DNA from: Bacteroidia bacterium
GTDB lineage: Bacteria; Bacteroidota; Bacteroidia; Bacteroidales; CAJPTX01
NCBI GenBank assembly: GCA_905373475.1
Contig: CAJPTC010000001.1
Coordinates: 62,001 to 126,000, forward strand
DNA length: 64,000 nucleotides
Reading direction: 5' to 3'
Each line of letters starts with the position of its first letter. Position 1 is the stretch's first letter. Of the stretch, positions 53,491-62,656 are shown piece by piece. The notes under the pieces were generated by a model, which was not told where the DNA came from, searched no databases, and worked only from the letters and a program-made list of their open reading frames with translations. A program made the translations under genes and the position numbers.

Positions 53491-55983
53491 ATGTCGAGGT
53501 ACAACAATAGCATTCCCGAGGAGGAACTAAAAAATCGGATAGCAAAAGATCTTTTTGCCAACTACGACTGTACACCTATTCTCGGAAAAATTGATTTTTG
53601 CGCCGTTCAACGTGCCGAACATACTCTAGCGCGTAGCAATGAGGATAACGAAATCATTTCTTTGTTGTGGGCCGAAGCTAAGCGTGGCATCGTCGCCGAT
53701 ATTTACAAGCCATTCGTGCAGCTCATCCTAACCATTGGTAAGGCTCGTACGTTTGAGGTCTACCTGCCACCACCCTTCCTTGCTGCATTCGACGCGGAGA
53801 AGATCGCCTTCATTTCCTACAAAGAAATTCTACCCTTTTTCTCTCTAAACGACTTCAATTGGAACGTCACCCCGTCTGATGAGAGTTCACGCGAATTTGA
53901 GCTATTATACAACGCTGTAAAGGCAACATTAGATAAAACCGCCTACCTCTTTCGCTACGATGTACACGAGACTGAGCTACGCGAGTTCATAAGACAGCAC
54001 TTAAGCGAAAGCTCCGAACTCATTCAGATCAACAAGAACAACTTCGTAAGCGTTTACCAGCGCTGGACACAAAGTGTTAAACCCTCTATCGATGTAGATT
54101 GGAACATTTTAAAGGAACGAGGTTTAATAGATGGCGATTTCTTTTTGGCAGATCTCATCTCTGAAAACAACCAGACCATCAAGGAGGCGCTTTTTGTTTT
54201 GCTGCGCGACAACCGCTATGTCGTAGATAGAAAGATTGATGCTGGCGGACTTTTTACTTCGAGCGAAGTTTTTTTCAAAGACCGACAAAAAGCACATACA
54301 CAATTCTGGGAGCACTACCAGCGTCCCCCCAAGGAGGAGTTCTGGGACTATATTGTGAATCGGCGCGACCTCCTCGTACCGCAAGATCTGAGAGAACGAA
54401 AGGGTTCGTTTTTCACCCCACAGATTTGGGTAGAACTCTCGCAAAAGTATCTAGCAGATCTGTTGGGAGAGAACTGGCAGGAGGAGTACTACATCTGGGA
54501 CTGTGCCGCTGGAACTGGTAACCTCCTCAACGGACTTACCAACAAGTACAACATCTGGGCATCGACACTCGACAAGCAGGATGTAGATGTGATGAAAGAC
54601 CGCATCAAGAACGGAGCAAACTTGTTAGAGAGTCACGTCTTCCAATTCGACTTTTTGAACGACGAGTTTGACTGCGGCAAGCTTCCCCCCGATTTGCTTG
54701 CTATCATTCAGAATCCTGCGGAACGAAAAAAGCTCGTAATCTATATAAACCCACCCTACGCCGAGGCTGGCAATGCACGTACTCCGCAAGGAACTGGCGA
54801 AAACAAAGGGCTCGTAGCACGCGGCAGCACGATGCACACTCGCTACGCCCCAACTATTGGAAGTGCAAGCAATGAAATGTTTGCACTTTTCCTCATACGC
54901 ATATACAAGGAGCTAAATGGCGCGATTTTAGGTCAATTCTCAAAATTGAAAGTAGTACAAGCCCCCAATTTCCAACGCTTCAGAGATGTATTTCAGGCAA
55001 AGTTGGAAAGCCTTTTTCTCATCCCTGCCAACACATTTGACAATGTAAAAGGGCAGTTTCCTATTGGCTTCTTCGTGTGGAACACAGGGGCAAACGACAC
55101 TTTCAAACAGATTACTGCCAATGTATACTACAACACAAAAGAATGTATTGCAGTGAAAGGAATTATTGCTCCTACAGAGCGAACGCAGTATATAACTTCG
55201 TGGCTTACAGGGATGAAGGGGTCGAAATCTACAATTGGTGTGCTTGCTTATACGAGCAACGATTTTCAAAACAAAGCTCGTATGCGTATTATCGACAAGG
55301 TGGGGCAATCGCACCATACTTTTCTTCCGATATCCAAAGAAAATTTAATCAGTTATGCCATTTCTTTTGCTGTTCGTCTGGCTGTGAAACATACATGGCT
55401 CAACGATCGCGACCAATTCCTTTATCCGCAAGAGGGGTGGCAACAAGACCACGAGTTCCAGAACAACTGTCTTGTCTATACGCTCTTTCATACGCAAAAC
55501 CGAATATCGGCAAATGAGGGAACGAATCATTGGATTCCTTTTACCGAAAAAGAGGTAAACGCTCGCTTGCGCTACGAAAGTCATTTTATGACAGACTTCA
55601 TTTCGGGGAAGCTTGCGCCCAAAGAATTACGAATTACAAATGACGAATTACGAAATAAGGGCAGAGGAACTTTAGGAGATCTGGCAGAGGAAGAATCGTT
55701 TGTACCGACAGCGCCGCTAGTATTCTCTCCCGAGGCTATTGCCGTATTGGATGCGGGACGCGAACTGTGGCGTTACTACCATGCACAGCCCAATGCCAAC
55801 CCGAATGCGTCGTACTACGATATTCGAGAGTATTTCCAAGGCAGGTCTGAAAAGGGGAAAATGAATGCCAAAAGCGAGGATGCAGAATACAATCGTTTAT
55901 TCCTTAACCTCAAAGAAGCTATGGAGCTTTTGCGGTTAACGATTGTACCCAAGGTATATGAATACAAATTTCTAATGAACTAA
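53491..55983 (+). CDS. Type IIG restriction-modification enzyme (N6-adenine methyltransferase + nuclease)
   Basis: The 830-residue protein has an N-terminal nuclease-like module with a PD-(D/E)XK core (LLWAEAKRG, Glu62-x-Lys64, then FVQLILTIGKAR), a SAM-binding motif I (WDCAAGTGNLL, Asp337) and methyltransferase motif IV NPPY (420-423), then a C-terminal target-recognition region. This is the single-chain restriction and methylation layout. No separate restriction or specificity gene is nearby. It is on the plus strand between a ketosynthase (12-base gap) and an ACP (15-base gap), so it shares the cluster's transcription. A heptanucleotide repeat lies in the coding sequence at 55624-55658. 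Confidence 0.85.
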   Translation: MSRYNNSIPEEELKNRIAKDLFANYDCTPILGKIDFCAVQRAEHTLARSNEDNEIISLLWAEAKRGIVADIYKPFVQLILTIGKARTFEVYLPPPFLAAFDAEKIAFISYKEILPFFSLNDFNWNVTPSDESSREFELLYNAVKATLDKTAYLFRYDVHETELREFIRQHLSESSELIQINKNNFVSVYQRWTQSVKPSIDVDWNILKERGLIDGDFFLADLISENNQTIKEALFVLLRDNRYVVDRKIDAGGLFTSSEVFFKDRQKAHTQFWEHYQRPPKEEFWDYIVNRRDLLVPQDLRERKGSFFTPQIWVELSQKYLADLLGENWQEEYYIWDCAAGTGNLLNGLTNKYNIWASTLDKQDVDVMKDRIKNGANLLESHVFQFDFLNDEFDCGKLPPDLLAIIQNPAERKKLVIYINPPYAEAGNARTPQGTGENKGLVARGSTMHTRYAPTIGSASNEMFALFLIRIYKELNGAILGQFSKLKVVQAPNFQRFRDVFQAKLESLFLIPANTFDNVKGQFPIGFFVWNTGANDTFKQITANVYYNTKECIAVKGIIAPTERTQYITSWLTGMKGSKSTIGVLAYTSNDFQNKARMRIIDKVGQSHHTFLPISKENLISYAISFAVRLAVKHTWLNDRDQFLYPQEGWQQDHEFQNNCLVYTLFHTQNRISANEGTNHWIPFTEKEVNARLRYESHFMTDFISGKLAPKELRITNDELRNKGRGTLGDLAEEESFVPTAPLVFSPEAIAVLDAGRELWRYYHAQPNANPNASYYDIREYFQGRSEKGKMNAKSEDAEYNRLFLNLKEAMELLRLTIVPKVYEYKFLMN
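55624..55658 (+). repeat. Imperfect heptanucleotide tandem repeat in R-M gene
   Basis: Five 7-base units: GAATTAC, GAATTAC, AAATGAC, GAATTAC, GAAATAA. They encode residues 712-723 of the type IIG enzyme. Seven is not a multiple of three, so loss or gain of one unit would shift the frame. Confidence 0.75.
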
Positions 55984-55998
55984 TACTCTGAGTGGGTA

Positions 55999-56256
55999 AT
56001 GGAGAACTTGAAGGAAACTTTGAAACAGCAAATTATAGAGGCGTTGTCTTTGGAGGATATGACACCCGCCGATATAGCAGATGATATTGCTCTGTTTGGC
56101 GACGGTTTGGGGCTAGATTCGATAGATGCCTTAGAGTTGATCGTTCTGATGGAGCGGAACTATGGTATTAAGCTTAAAGATCCCGCTGAAGGGCGCGAGA
56201 TCCTGAAGTCTGTGAATACTATGGCGGCGTATATAGCAGCGCATCGAACCAAATGA
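55999..56256 (+). CDS. Acyl carrier protein 2 of polyene cluster
   Basis: The 85-residue ACP has the site GLGLDSIDALELIVL with Ser41. Its stop overlaps the next ketosynthase start by 4 bases (ATGA), which ties it to that enzyme. Confidence 0.94.
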   Translation: MENLKETLKQQIIEALSLEDMTPADIADDIALFGDGLGLDSIDALELIVLMERNYGIKLKDPAEGREILKSVNTMAAYIAAHRTK

Positions 56257-58001
56257 TTGTTGTTTCTGGCGCGGGTATCATTTCGGCGATTGGTAACAAT
56301 CTGGAGGAATTCCGCGAAGCGCTCTACCACGCCCAAAGTGGGATTCGTACCGTTAAGTATTTAGATACGACGCACCGCGAGGTCTTGGTGGGCGAGGTAC
56401 AGCTTTCCAATAGAGAGCTGGCAGACCGATTAGGTATTCCGTTGCGCGCCGACTTATCGCGTACTGTGCTGCTAGGGGCAATGGCATTGCGCGAGGCTGT
56501 GCAGCATGCACAACTCTCGAAGACCGATGTGCAACATACAGCGCTTGTTTCGGGCACAACGGTTGCTAACATGGATTGTATCGAACGTGCCTACGACGGT
56601 AACAATCCGCCTCAGATATACGGCGATTGTGGTAGAACGACGGAGGAGATGGCAGCTCTTGTAGGAGATTTTGCATTTTTGAGCACTTGTAGTACAGCTT
56701 GTTCTTCTGCGGCAAATGCTTTTATTCTGGGCGCAAACCTCATTCGTAGCGGCGCATATACTCGGGTTGTGGTGGGGGGAAGCGAATGCCTTTCCCGTTT
56801 CCATTTCAACGGTTTCCGCTCGTTGCAGATTATGGATACAAGGCCTTGTCGCCCCTTCGATGCAACACGTGCTGGACTTAATTTGGGCGAAGGAGCGGCA
56901 TTTTTTGTGCTAGAGCGGGAAGATGTTGCTCTCAAACGTGGTATAGAGCCATTAGCACTCCTTTCTGGCTGGGGGAATACTGCGGATGCTTTCCATCAAA
57001 CAGCGTCTTCCGAGAACGGTGAGGGGGCTTATTTGGCTATGGAAAAGGCGTTAGCGCGAGCGCATCTTGCCCCCGAACAAATAGATTATGTAAATGCGCA
57101 CGGGACAGGTACGCTGAATAATGATGCTAGCGAGAGTACTGCTCTGAAAAGAATATTTGGCGAAAGGATTCCTCCTTTCTCGTCAACAAAATCAATGACG
57201 GGGCATACAACGAGTGTGGCAGGTGCGGTAGAGATGATGGTTTGTTTGCTAGCGTTACGTAACCACTTCTTGCCGAGCAATCTCAATTTTGAACATGCCG
57301 CAGACGATACGTTAGCTCCTATTACACAAACTCAGTTCGGAGTACCTCTCCACCACGTTCTTTGCAATTCGTTCGGTTTTGGAGGCAATGATACCGCTCT
57401 TATTCTTTCGGAGTACAAACAGGAGCCTCGGTCTACAGAGGAAATAACCAAACGCCCTGTTTTTTTGAAAACTGTCGTTAGATACGCCGATATAGCCCCT
57501 GAGGAGCTTCCGAAACTCCCGCCGCTAGTTACGCGCCGACTGAGTGGACTATTACGCCGCGGCTTGATGACTTCGTTGGTTGCCCTGAAGCGTGTAGGTG
57601 TAGAGCACCCAGATGCCATTATTATAGGCACTGCCGATGGTTGTGTAGTGGAAACCGCGAACTTCTTGCACTCGCTTTATACCGATGGCGAAGGTTGTTT
57701 GAGTCCCACGCATTTTATCCAATCTACCTACAACACGCTTAGTAGCTTAATTTCCATCCATACTAAAACGCACGGCTACAATAGTACCTATTCGCATGGA
57801 AAAGACTCTTTGAAAAGCGCCTTGTTAGACGCCATGCTACAACTACAATTTGGCGATATTAGCAATGCTCTTGTGGGGCTGCACGACGAGGTCAATGAAA
57901 CAGCAGTTGTCTATTTTCTCGATGCCAATGCCACCAATGCCCTAGCCTCTATCTCCAATATCGAAGACCTCGACCGAATATGTGGATACTCCTCTTACTA
58001 G
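56253..58001 (+). CDS. Ketosynthase fused to a Ketoacyl-synt_2-like domain
   Basis: The 582-residue protein has a ketosynthase with Cys150 (STCSTACSSAA), His283 (VNAHGTGTLNND) and His318 (SMTGHTTSVAGA). The C-terminal ~190 residues (IIIGTADGCVVETANFL; PTHFIQSTYNTLSSLI; ALVGLHDEV) match the Ketoacyl-synt_2 (PF13723-type) pattern seen as separate proteins in aryl-polyene clusters. It overlaps the SMR-like transporter by 22 bases. Confidence 0.9.
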   Translation: MIVVSGAGIISAIGNNLEEFREALYHAQSGIRTVKYLDTTHREVLVGEVQLSNRELADRLGIPLRADLSRTVLLGAMALREAVQHAQLSKTDVQHTALVSGTTVANMDCIERAYDGNNPPQIYGDCGRTTEEMAALVGDFAFLSTCSTACSSAANAFILGANLIRSGAYTRVVVGGSECLSRFHFNGFRSLQIMDTRPCRPFDATRAGLNLGEGAAFFVLEREDVALKRGIEPLALLSGWGNTADAFHQTASSENGEGAYLAMEKALARAHLAPEQIDYVNAHGTGTLNNDASESTALKRIFGERIPPFSSTKSMTGHTTSVAGAVEMMVCLLALRNHFLPSNLNFEHAADDTLAPITQTQFGVPLHHVLCNSFGFGGNDTALILSEYKQEPRSTEEITKRPVFLKTVVRYADIAPEELPKLPPLVTRRLSGLLRRGLMTSLVALKRVGVEHPDAIIIGTADGCVVETANFLHSLYTDGEGCLSPTHFIQSTYNTLSSLISIHTKTHGYNSTYSHGKDSLKSALLDAMLQLQFGDISNALVGLHDEVNETAVVYFLDANATNALASISNIEDLDRICGYSSY

Positions 58002-58336
58002 CCGTCTTACAGTCTGCACTTATGACGTGTGGGCAAGTATTTTTGAAACTCGCTCTTGCACAGTTTGGCTCTTTTGAATGGACATGGCATTTCTTTTCGC
58101 GAGTTCTTACCAATCTTTGGTTTGGAATAAGTGGAATTAGTTTTTCGTTAAGTGCATTGCTGTGGATGTACATTGTGAAGCATTACCCGCTGAGCGTAGC
58201 CTATCCGCTCGTGAGTTTAAGTTTTGTGATGGGTATGCTTGCAGCGGTTTTTATCTTTAATGAGCATGTGCCTGTGTTACGCTGGCTAGGCTTGGTGTTT
58301 ATAGTTGTTGGAGTTGCCCTAATCGTTCAAAAATGA
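57980..58336 (+). CDS. Small EamA/SMR-type membrane transporter
   Basis: The 118-residue protein has four membrane spans (ILLLLAVLQSALMTCGQVFL; LWFGISGISFSLSALLWMY; YPLVSLSFVMGMLAAVFIF; WLGLVFIVVGVALIV). Size and layout resemble ArnE/ArnF-like lipid-sugar flippase subunits or SMR proteins. It overlaps genes on both sides, so it is part of the operon. It may move a lipid intermediate across the inner membrane. Confidence 0.8.
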   Translation: MWILLLLAVLQSALMTCGQVFLKLALAQFGSFEWTWHFFSRVLTNLWFGISGISFSLSALLWMYIVKHYPLSVAYPLVSLSFVMGMLAAVFIFNEHVPVLRWLGLVFIVVGVALIVQK

Positions 58337-58989
58337 GGTTTCTTCCCAATCGCTTTTCGCTACTTATTGTGTTTGTACTGTTTTGTGCGTTTCAGGTCAG
58401 CAATACTTTGGCTCAGACGCCATTAGAACGGTCAAGGGCAGAAGAGCTATTGCAACAATTCGGGCGAGCAGCAGCTGAAATGAGTTCCATTCAGTGCCGC
58501 TTTACACAGACGAAAAGTGCCAAACTACTCAAAGAGAAGATGATCTCCGAGGGACGCATGCTATATCGCCAACCCGCAGAACTGCGTTGGGAGTATACAA
58601 AACCGAACGATTTCGCCTTTGTCGTAAAAAACGATCAGGTGACGGTAAGCAGCGAGGGGAAAGTTCGTAAGTTTGGCGGACAAAGAGCTAAAGCCTTCAA
58701 GCAAATGACGCAGATGATCTTGGGGACTATCACGGGGCAGTTCTTCAATGATACACGTAATTTTACGACAGAGGTCTATGAAGCAGGGAAGAACTATACA
58801 GTCCACTTGCTTCCTCAGAATAAAGAACTAAAGAAACTATTTGTGCGCTTTGTACTAGAATTAACCCCAGCCCTCAATATGGCAACTGCCGTAGAGATGT
58901 ATGAAAAGAATGGGGATGTAACTCGTATAGAGTTTTCCGAAGTACTGCTGAATCAGGCGATAGATGAAAAAGAATTCAAGATAGAATAG
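58333..58989 (+). CDS. LolA-like outer-membrane lipoprotein carrier
   Basis: The 218-residue periplasmic protein has a signal peptide (LLIVFVLFCAFQVSNTLAQ) and the LolA pattern (SSIQCRFTQTKSAKLL, GRMLYRQPAELRWEYTKPN). Such carriers are standard in aryl-polyene clusters and probably carry the hydrophobic product across the periplasm. It is distinct from housekeeping LolA. It overlaps the transporter by 4 bases. Confidence 0.88.
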   Translation: MRFLPNRFSLLIVFVLFCAFQVSNTLAQTPLERSRAEELLQQFGRAAAEMSSIQCRFTQTKSAKLLKEKMISEGRMLYRQPAELRWEYTKPNDFAFVVKNDQVTVSSEGKVRKFGGQRAKAFKQMTQMILGTITGQFFNDTRNFTTEVYEAGKNYTVHLLPQNKELKKLFVRFVLELTPALNMATAVEMYEKNGDVTRIEFSEVLLNQAIDEKEFKIE

Positions 58990-58997
58990 TGTGAGCA

Positions 58998-59378
58998 ATG
59001 GAATTGATAAGGTATCTAGCGTCTGATAAAATCAGAATCGATCATACAAAATATGAGGCTACCTACGACGTGTATTTTGATCCGTCGCATATTATCTATA
59101 AGGCGCACTTCCCCGATCAACCTGTTACCCCAGGCGTTTGTATCATACAGATGATTAACGAGTTGGCTTCTGATATAACCCAGCAGAAACTTACCCTCGA
59201 GTGTGCTAAGAATGTGAAATTCCTCTCTCTTCTAATCCCCAGTAATGAGACGCCCGTGCGGGTAGAATTAAAGCTCGAATGCCAAGCAGAACAAGACCCA
59301 AAGCATTGGGTTGTGAAAGCTGTGGTACAACGAGGCATTGTTCCGATTGCCAAACTTTCGTTGATTTATGCCTGCTAA
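58998..59378 (+). CDS. FabZ/FabA-type 3-hydroxyacyl-ACP dehydratase (ApeI-like)
   Basis: The 126-residue hotdog protein has the FabZ-type motif AHFPDQPVTPGVCIIQM with catalytic His. It pairs with the ApeP-like dehydratase at 50790. Its stop overlaps the glycosyltransferase start by 11 bases. Confidence 0.88.
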   Translation: MELIRYLASDKIRIDHTKYEATYDVYFDPSHIIYKAHFPDQPVTPGVCIIQMINELASDITQQKLTLECAKNVKFLSLLIPSNETPVRVELKLECQAEQDPKHWVVKAVVQRGIVPIAKLSLIYAC

Positions 59379-60837
59379 GCGTGTCTGCGTAATCATTCCT
59401 ACGTACAACAATGAAAAAACTTTGTTGCACGTAATTGACTCCGTGCTAGAATATTCGCATCATGTTATTGTGGTGAACGATGGTTCTACGGATAGTACAG
59501 CTGCATTATTGCAGCAACGTGCAGAGCAGATTTGTATTCTTACTCACCCGCGTAATAGGGGGATGGGGGCGGCAATGGTTACGGGGTTTCGTGCTGCTCG
59601 GCAAATGGGCTACGATTATGCCATAACATTGGATAGCGATGGGCAACATTACGCTTCAGATATCCCGCTATTTATAGAAGCTATAAAGCGGCGTCCGAAT
59701 GCCATTATCATTGGTAATAGGTTCGATACGTCTCTGTTCACGGAGGATGTATCGGCTAACATGAAGGCTCGGAGTAAGTTCGCGAATAAGTTTAGCAACT
59801 TCTGGTTTCGTGTGCAGACAGGAATTAAGCTAGAGGACACGCAAACGGGTTTTCGTGCCTATCCCTTGAATAAGCTTTATTGGCTTAATTGCATAACGCC
59901 CAGATATGAGGCACAACTAGAATTCATCGTCTTTGCGGCGTGGCACAATGTCAAGATAGAATCAATACCAGTGCATGTTTACTATCCGCCACCTAGCGAA
60001 CATATCACACATTTCCGCCCTGCGAAAGATTTTTTGCGTATTAGCTTATTAAACACGCTACTGACTATGGTAGCGTGCCTCTACGCATGGCCTTACAAAC
60101 TGGTAAAGTTTATTCTATCGCTACTGGTTGTTTTGGGGCTCTTCATTGTGATGTTTTTCATCCAGTCGTGGTTACTTATCTATTTCAATTGGCGAAGGTT
60201 GTCGGAGAAAGAGCGTCTGGGGTGGCACAGTGTAATGCGGGTAGTTACTTCGTGGCTTATCAATAACATCCCAAGGATAAATGTGAACTTCCTGAACCCA
60301 ACAGCGGAGACTTTTGAGCATCCTGCTATTGTGGTGGTAAACCACGAAAGCATGCTCGATTTGTTGTGTATTATCTCCCTCTCACCGAAACTGATTGTTC
60401 TTACAAAGCGACGTGGTGTGTGGTTCAATCCGCTGTATGGTATTGGAATTCGCTATGCGGAGTATCTGCCCGTGCGCGACAATTTTGCGCATTGCGAAGA
60501 TAAACTGGCCGAGCTTATTGCTCGTGGCTATTCGATTGTGATTTTCCCTGAAGGTACACGTTCTGAGAATCGTGAGGTGCTTCGCTTCAAGCAGGGTGCT
60601 TTTTATCTCGCCCAAAAGCATGGGATCGATATCCTTCCAATCTTTTTGCAAGGTACGGGCGAGGTGCTTGGCAGGCACAAGAAATTGGTCTCTTCTGGGA
60701 ATATAACTGTTGAGATTAAGCCGCGTGTAGCGGTTGCAAAGGGAGAATTGGGCGAATCGCCTCTTGCTATGGCTCGCGCTATGCGTGCGCAATACAAGCG
60801 CTGGAAAAAGGAGGCAGAAATAGAGTTGGAGCTATAA
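59368..60837 (+). CDS. Fused family 2 glycosyltransferase and PlsC-type acyltransferase
   Basis: The 489-residue protein has an N-terminal GT2 domain (VCVIIPTYNNEKTLL, VVNDGSTDST, LDSDGQH; about 1-230), one membrane stretch (FILSLLVVLGLFIVMFFI, about 247-265), and a C-terminal LPLAT domain with NHESMLD and FPEGTRSENR. It may attach the polyene to a glycolipid anchor. Separate GT2 and acyltransferase genes are known in aryl-polyene clusters. It ends 52 bases before the convergent ATPase gene. Confidence 0.9.
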   Translation: MPAKRVCVIIPTYNNEKTLLHVIDSVLEYSHHVIVVNDGSTDSTAALLQQRAEQICILTHPRNRGMGAAMVTGFRAARQMGYDYAITLDSDGQHYASDIPLFIEAIKRRPNAIIIGNRFDTSLFTEDVSANMKARSKFANKFSNFWFRVQTGIKLEDTQTGFRAYPLNKLYWLNCITPRYEAQLEFIVFAAWHNVKIESIPVHVYYPPPSEHITHFRPAKDFLRISLLNTLLTMVACLYAWPYKLVKFILSLLVVLGLFIVMFFIQSWLLIYFNWRRLSEKERLGWHSVMRVVTSWLINNIPRINVNFLNPTAETFEHPAIVVVNHESMLDLLCIISLSPKLIVLTKRRGVWFNPLYGIGIRYAEYLPVRDNFAHCEDKLAELIARGYSIVIFPEGTRSENREVLRFKQGAFYLAQKHGIDILPIFLQGTGEVLGRHKKLVSSGNITVEIKPRVAVAKGELGESPLAMARAMRAQYKRWKKEAEIELEL

Positions 60838-60889
60838 AGGCAGAATTGCGAGAAAACGCACCTATAGCTTTATTGCCGTAAGCTCTGTT

Positions 60890-62497
60890 TTACAGGCGCT
60901 CTACTTTCCATTCTCCGATATTGCGCTTCTCCGCGTCAAAGCTAGCGCCGATCAGGATAACCTCCTTACCAGAAGATTTGTAGGGAGTATCGTACCCTTT
61001 GGTACGAATTTGTGTAAGTGCATCTTCGGCTGTGCCAGTACTCCAGAGCTTGAGCTCAAAAATATAGACCGTGGTAGGCGTGTCTACCACACAATCTGCG
61101 CGTCCAGTCACTCTCTGTACCTCGGTTTGTACGTACTGCCCCAAAAGCGCAAAGATGAGATATACCACAATCTGGTAATCGCGTTCGCGGAACTTTATAT
61201 CCTCCTTTGCTACCGTATCGTAGGGAAGGTTGGCAAAAACCGTCTGCAAACGTTCCATGAAAGCACTCACATCCTGCGTATCGATATCGTGTAAGAATTT
61301 GAAAATCGATATTCCTAAGCCACGGTCGGGAGGTAAAAAACTACTCCGCAGATTATTTAGGAAGCCGTAGCGTACCTCGTCATTCGGATACCCCAAACGG
61401 TAGTAATTCCTAGATGAAACGTACTCCTTTATGGTCAGATAGCCCGTTTGAAAAAGGATGGGCACAGGGTCGTGTGGATCAGCGCGGTTTTTATCCAAAC
61501 CATAGTCATCTAATAGTACGTTCCCCTCGAGATCGGGAATGAAGTAATGCGCCTCTTTGAGGTATTCCACAAGGAATGTAGGCGTGCCCGTGGCATACCA
61601 ATAGTCCTTAAGAATACGCGATGCGAAGGTATTGAGGAGGCTGAAAGGATTGTAGACATTTTCGCCCTCCTCGGAGAAGAGATAACCGTCGTAGCGTTTT
61701 CGTAATGTTTCCAAAGTCTTTTCTACGGAGATTTTTAATTTGTCAGCAAGTACTTCTATTTCAGGTGCAAAATTGGCTTTAAGTTCCTCCTCGGTAATAC
61801 CACAAAGCGCCGCAAAGTCAGGTAACAGGCTGATATCACGCAAATTATTCAACCCGTTGAAAACGCTCACCTTGCTGAATTTTGTAACTCCTGTTAGGAA
61901 TGCGAAACGGAGGTATTGGTCGCAACTTTTTATGACCGAGTAAAATGCACCGAGGGTATCGCGGTACACTGTATTGAGTTTGGGCTTATTGATAGTATCA
62001 AGCAGTGGCTTGTCGTATTCGTCTATGAGCACTACGACTTGCTGCCCTGTTTTTTCGTAGGCACGACGAATAATATAGGTAAATCGTTCTTCAGGCGCTT
62101 TGCTTATCCTTTCCAGATTGAATTCTTCTTCCCACTGTTGTAAGTTTAGCGCCAATCGTTCTATAAGCGCCTCTTCATTCTCATAGTTCTTGGCATTCAA
62201 ATCTAGGTACAATACAGGGTACTGCATCCATGCTTCTCGTCCTTCTTGTTTTGCCAGCTCCTCTTCGGCTTCCTCAAGGTATAGCCCTTTGAAGAGTTCG
62301 CGCTTTCCTTGGAAGTAGGCTGCAAGTGTAGAGAGGAGCAGACTTTTTCCAAATCGCCGTGGGCGGCTTAAAAAATAGACGCGACTTTGCGAGACAAGCT
62401 GATAGATGTAGCGAGTCTTATCTATGTATACAAAATCATTTTCTTGTAAGATTTGGAAGCTTTGTGTGCCCACAGGCATTTTGCGCACTGTTGTCAT
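60890..62497 (-). CDS. AAA-ATPase with PD-(D/E)XK nuclease domain (AAA_ATPase-like/DUF1703 family)
   Basis: The 535-residue protein from the ATG at 62497 has an N-terminal YIDKTRYIYQL segment, a Walker A-like RPRRFGKSLLLSTL, a Walker B (VVVLIDEYDKPL), and a C-terminal DUF1703-type nuclease motif (VYIFELKLWSTGTAEDAL). A longer frame to 62842 would run into the divergent FAD gene, so 62497 is preferred. This family is abundant in Bacteroidota and often looks mobile. It is the only minus-strand gene in the polyene cluster region. Confidence 0.9.
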   Translation of the reverse strand: MTTVRKMPVGTQSFQILQENDFVYIDKTRYIYQLVSQSRVYFLSRPRRFGKSLLLSTLAAYFQGKRELFKGLYLEEAEEELAKQEGREAWMQYPVLYLDLNAKNYENEEALIERLALNLQQWEEEFNLERISKAPEERFTYIIRRAYEKTGQQVVVLIDEYDKPLLDTINKPKLNTVYRDTLGAFYSVIKSCDQYLRFAFLTGVTKFSKVSVFNGLNNLRDISLLPDFAALCGITEEELKANFAPEIEVLADKLKISVEKTLETLRKRYDGYLFSEEGENVYNPFSLLNTFASRILKDYWYATGTPTFLVEYLKEAHYFIPDLEGNVLLDDYGLDKNRADPHDPVPILFQTGYLTIKEYVSSRNYYRLGYPNDEVRYGFLNNLRSSFLPPDRGLGISIFKFLHDIDTQDVSAFMERLQTVFANLPYDTVAKEDIKFRERDYQIVVYLIFALLGQYVQTEVQRVTGRADCVVDTPTTVYIFELKLWSTGTAEDALTQIRTKGYDTPYKSSGKEVILIGASFDAEKRNIGEWKVERL

Positions 62498-62656
62498 TTT
62501 CCTGCCCTGATTTTCTACACTAAGGTAGGGAAAATTGGGCGGCTTTTTCCTGCACAGAGGTTTCATTCGTGTATGGGAAAAAAGGTAGAAACGTTTGTAC
62601 AGTCGTTTGAATTCCCTACTTGGCATTATTTTTACGCCGCAAACAGTGGAGGTTTT

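Noticed and set aside
60838..60889. Terminator between the convergent GT-acyltransferase and ATPase genes
   Set aside because: Only a 5-bp AGCTT/AAGCT stem (60866-60884) with a short T-run; too weak to call.
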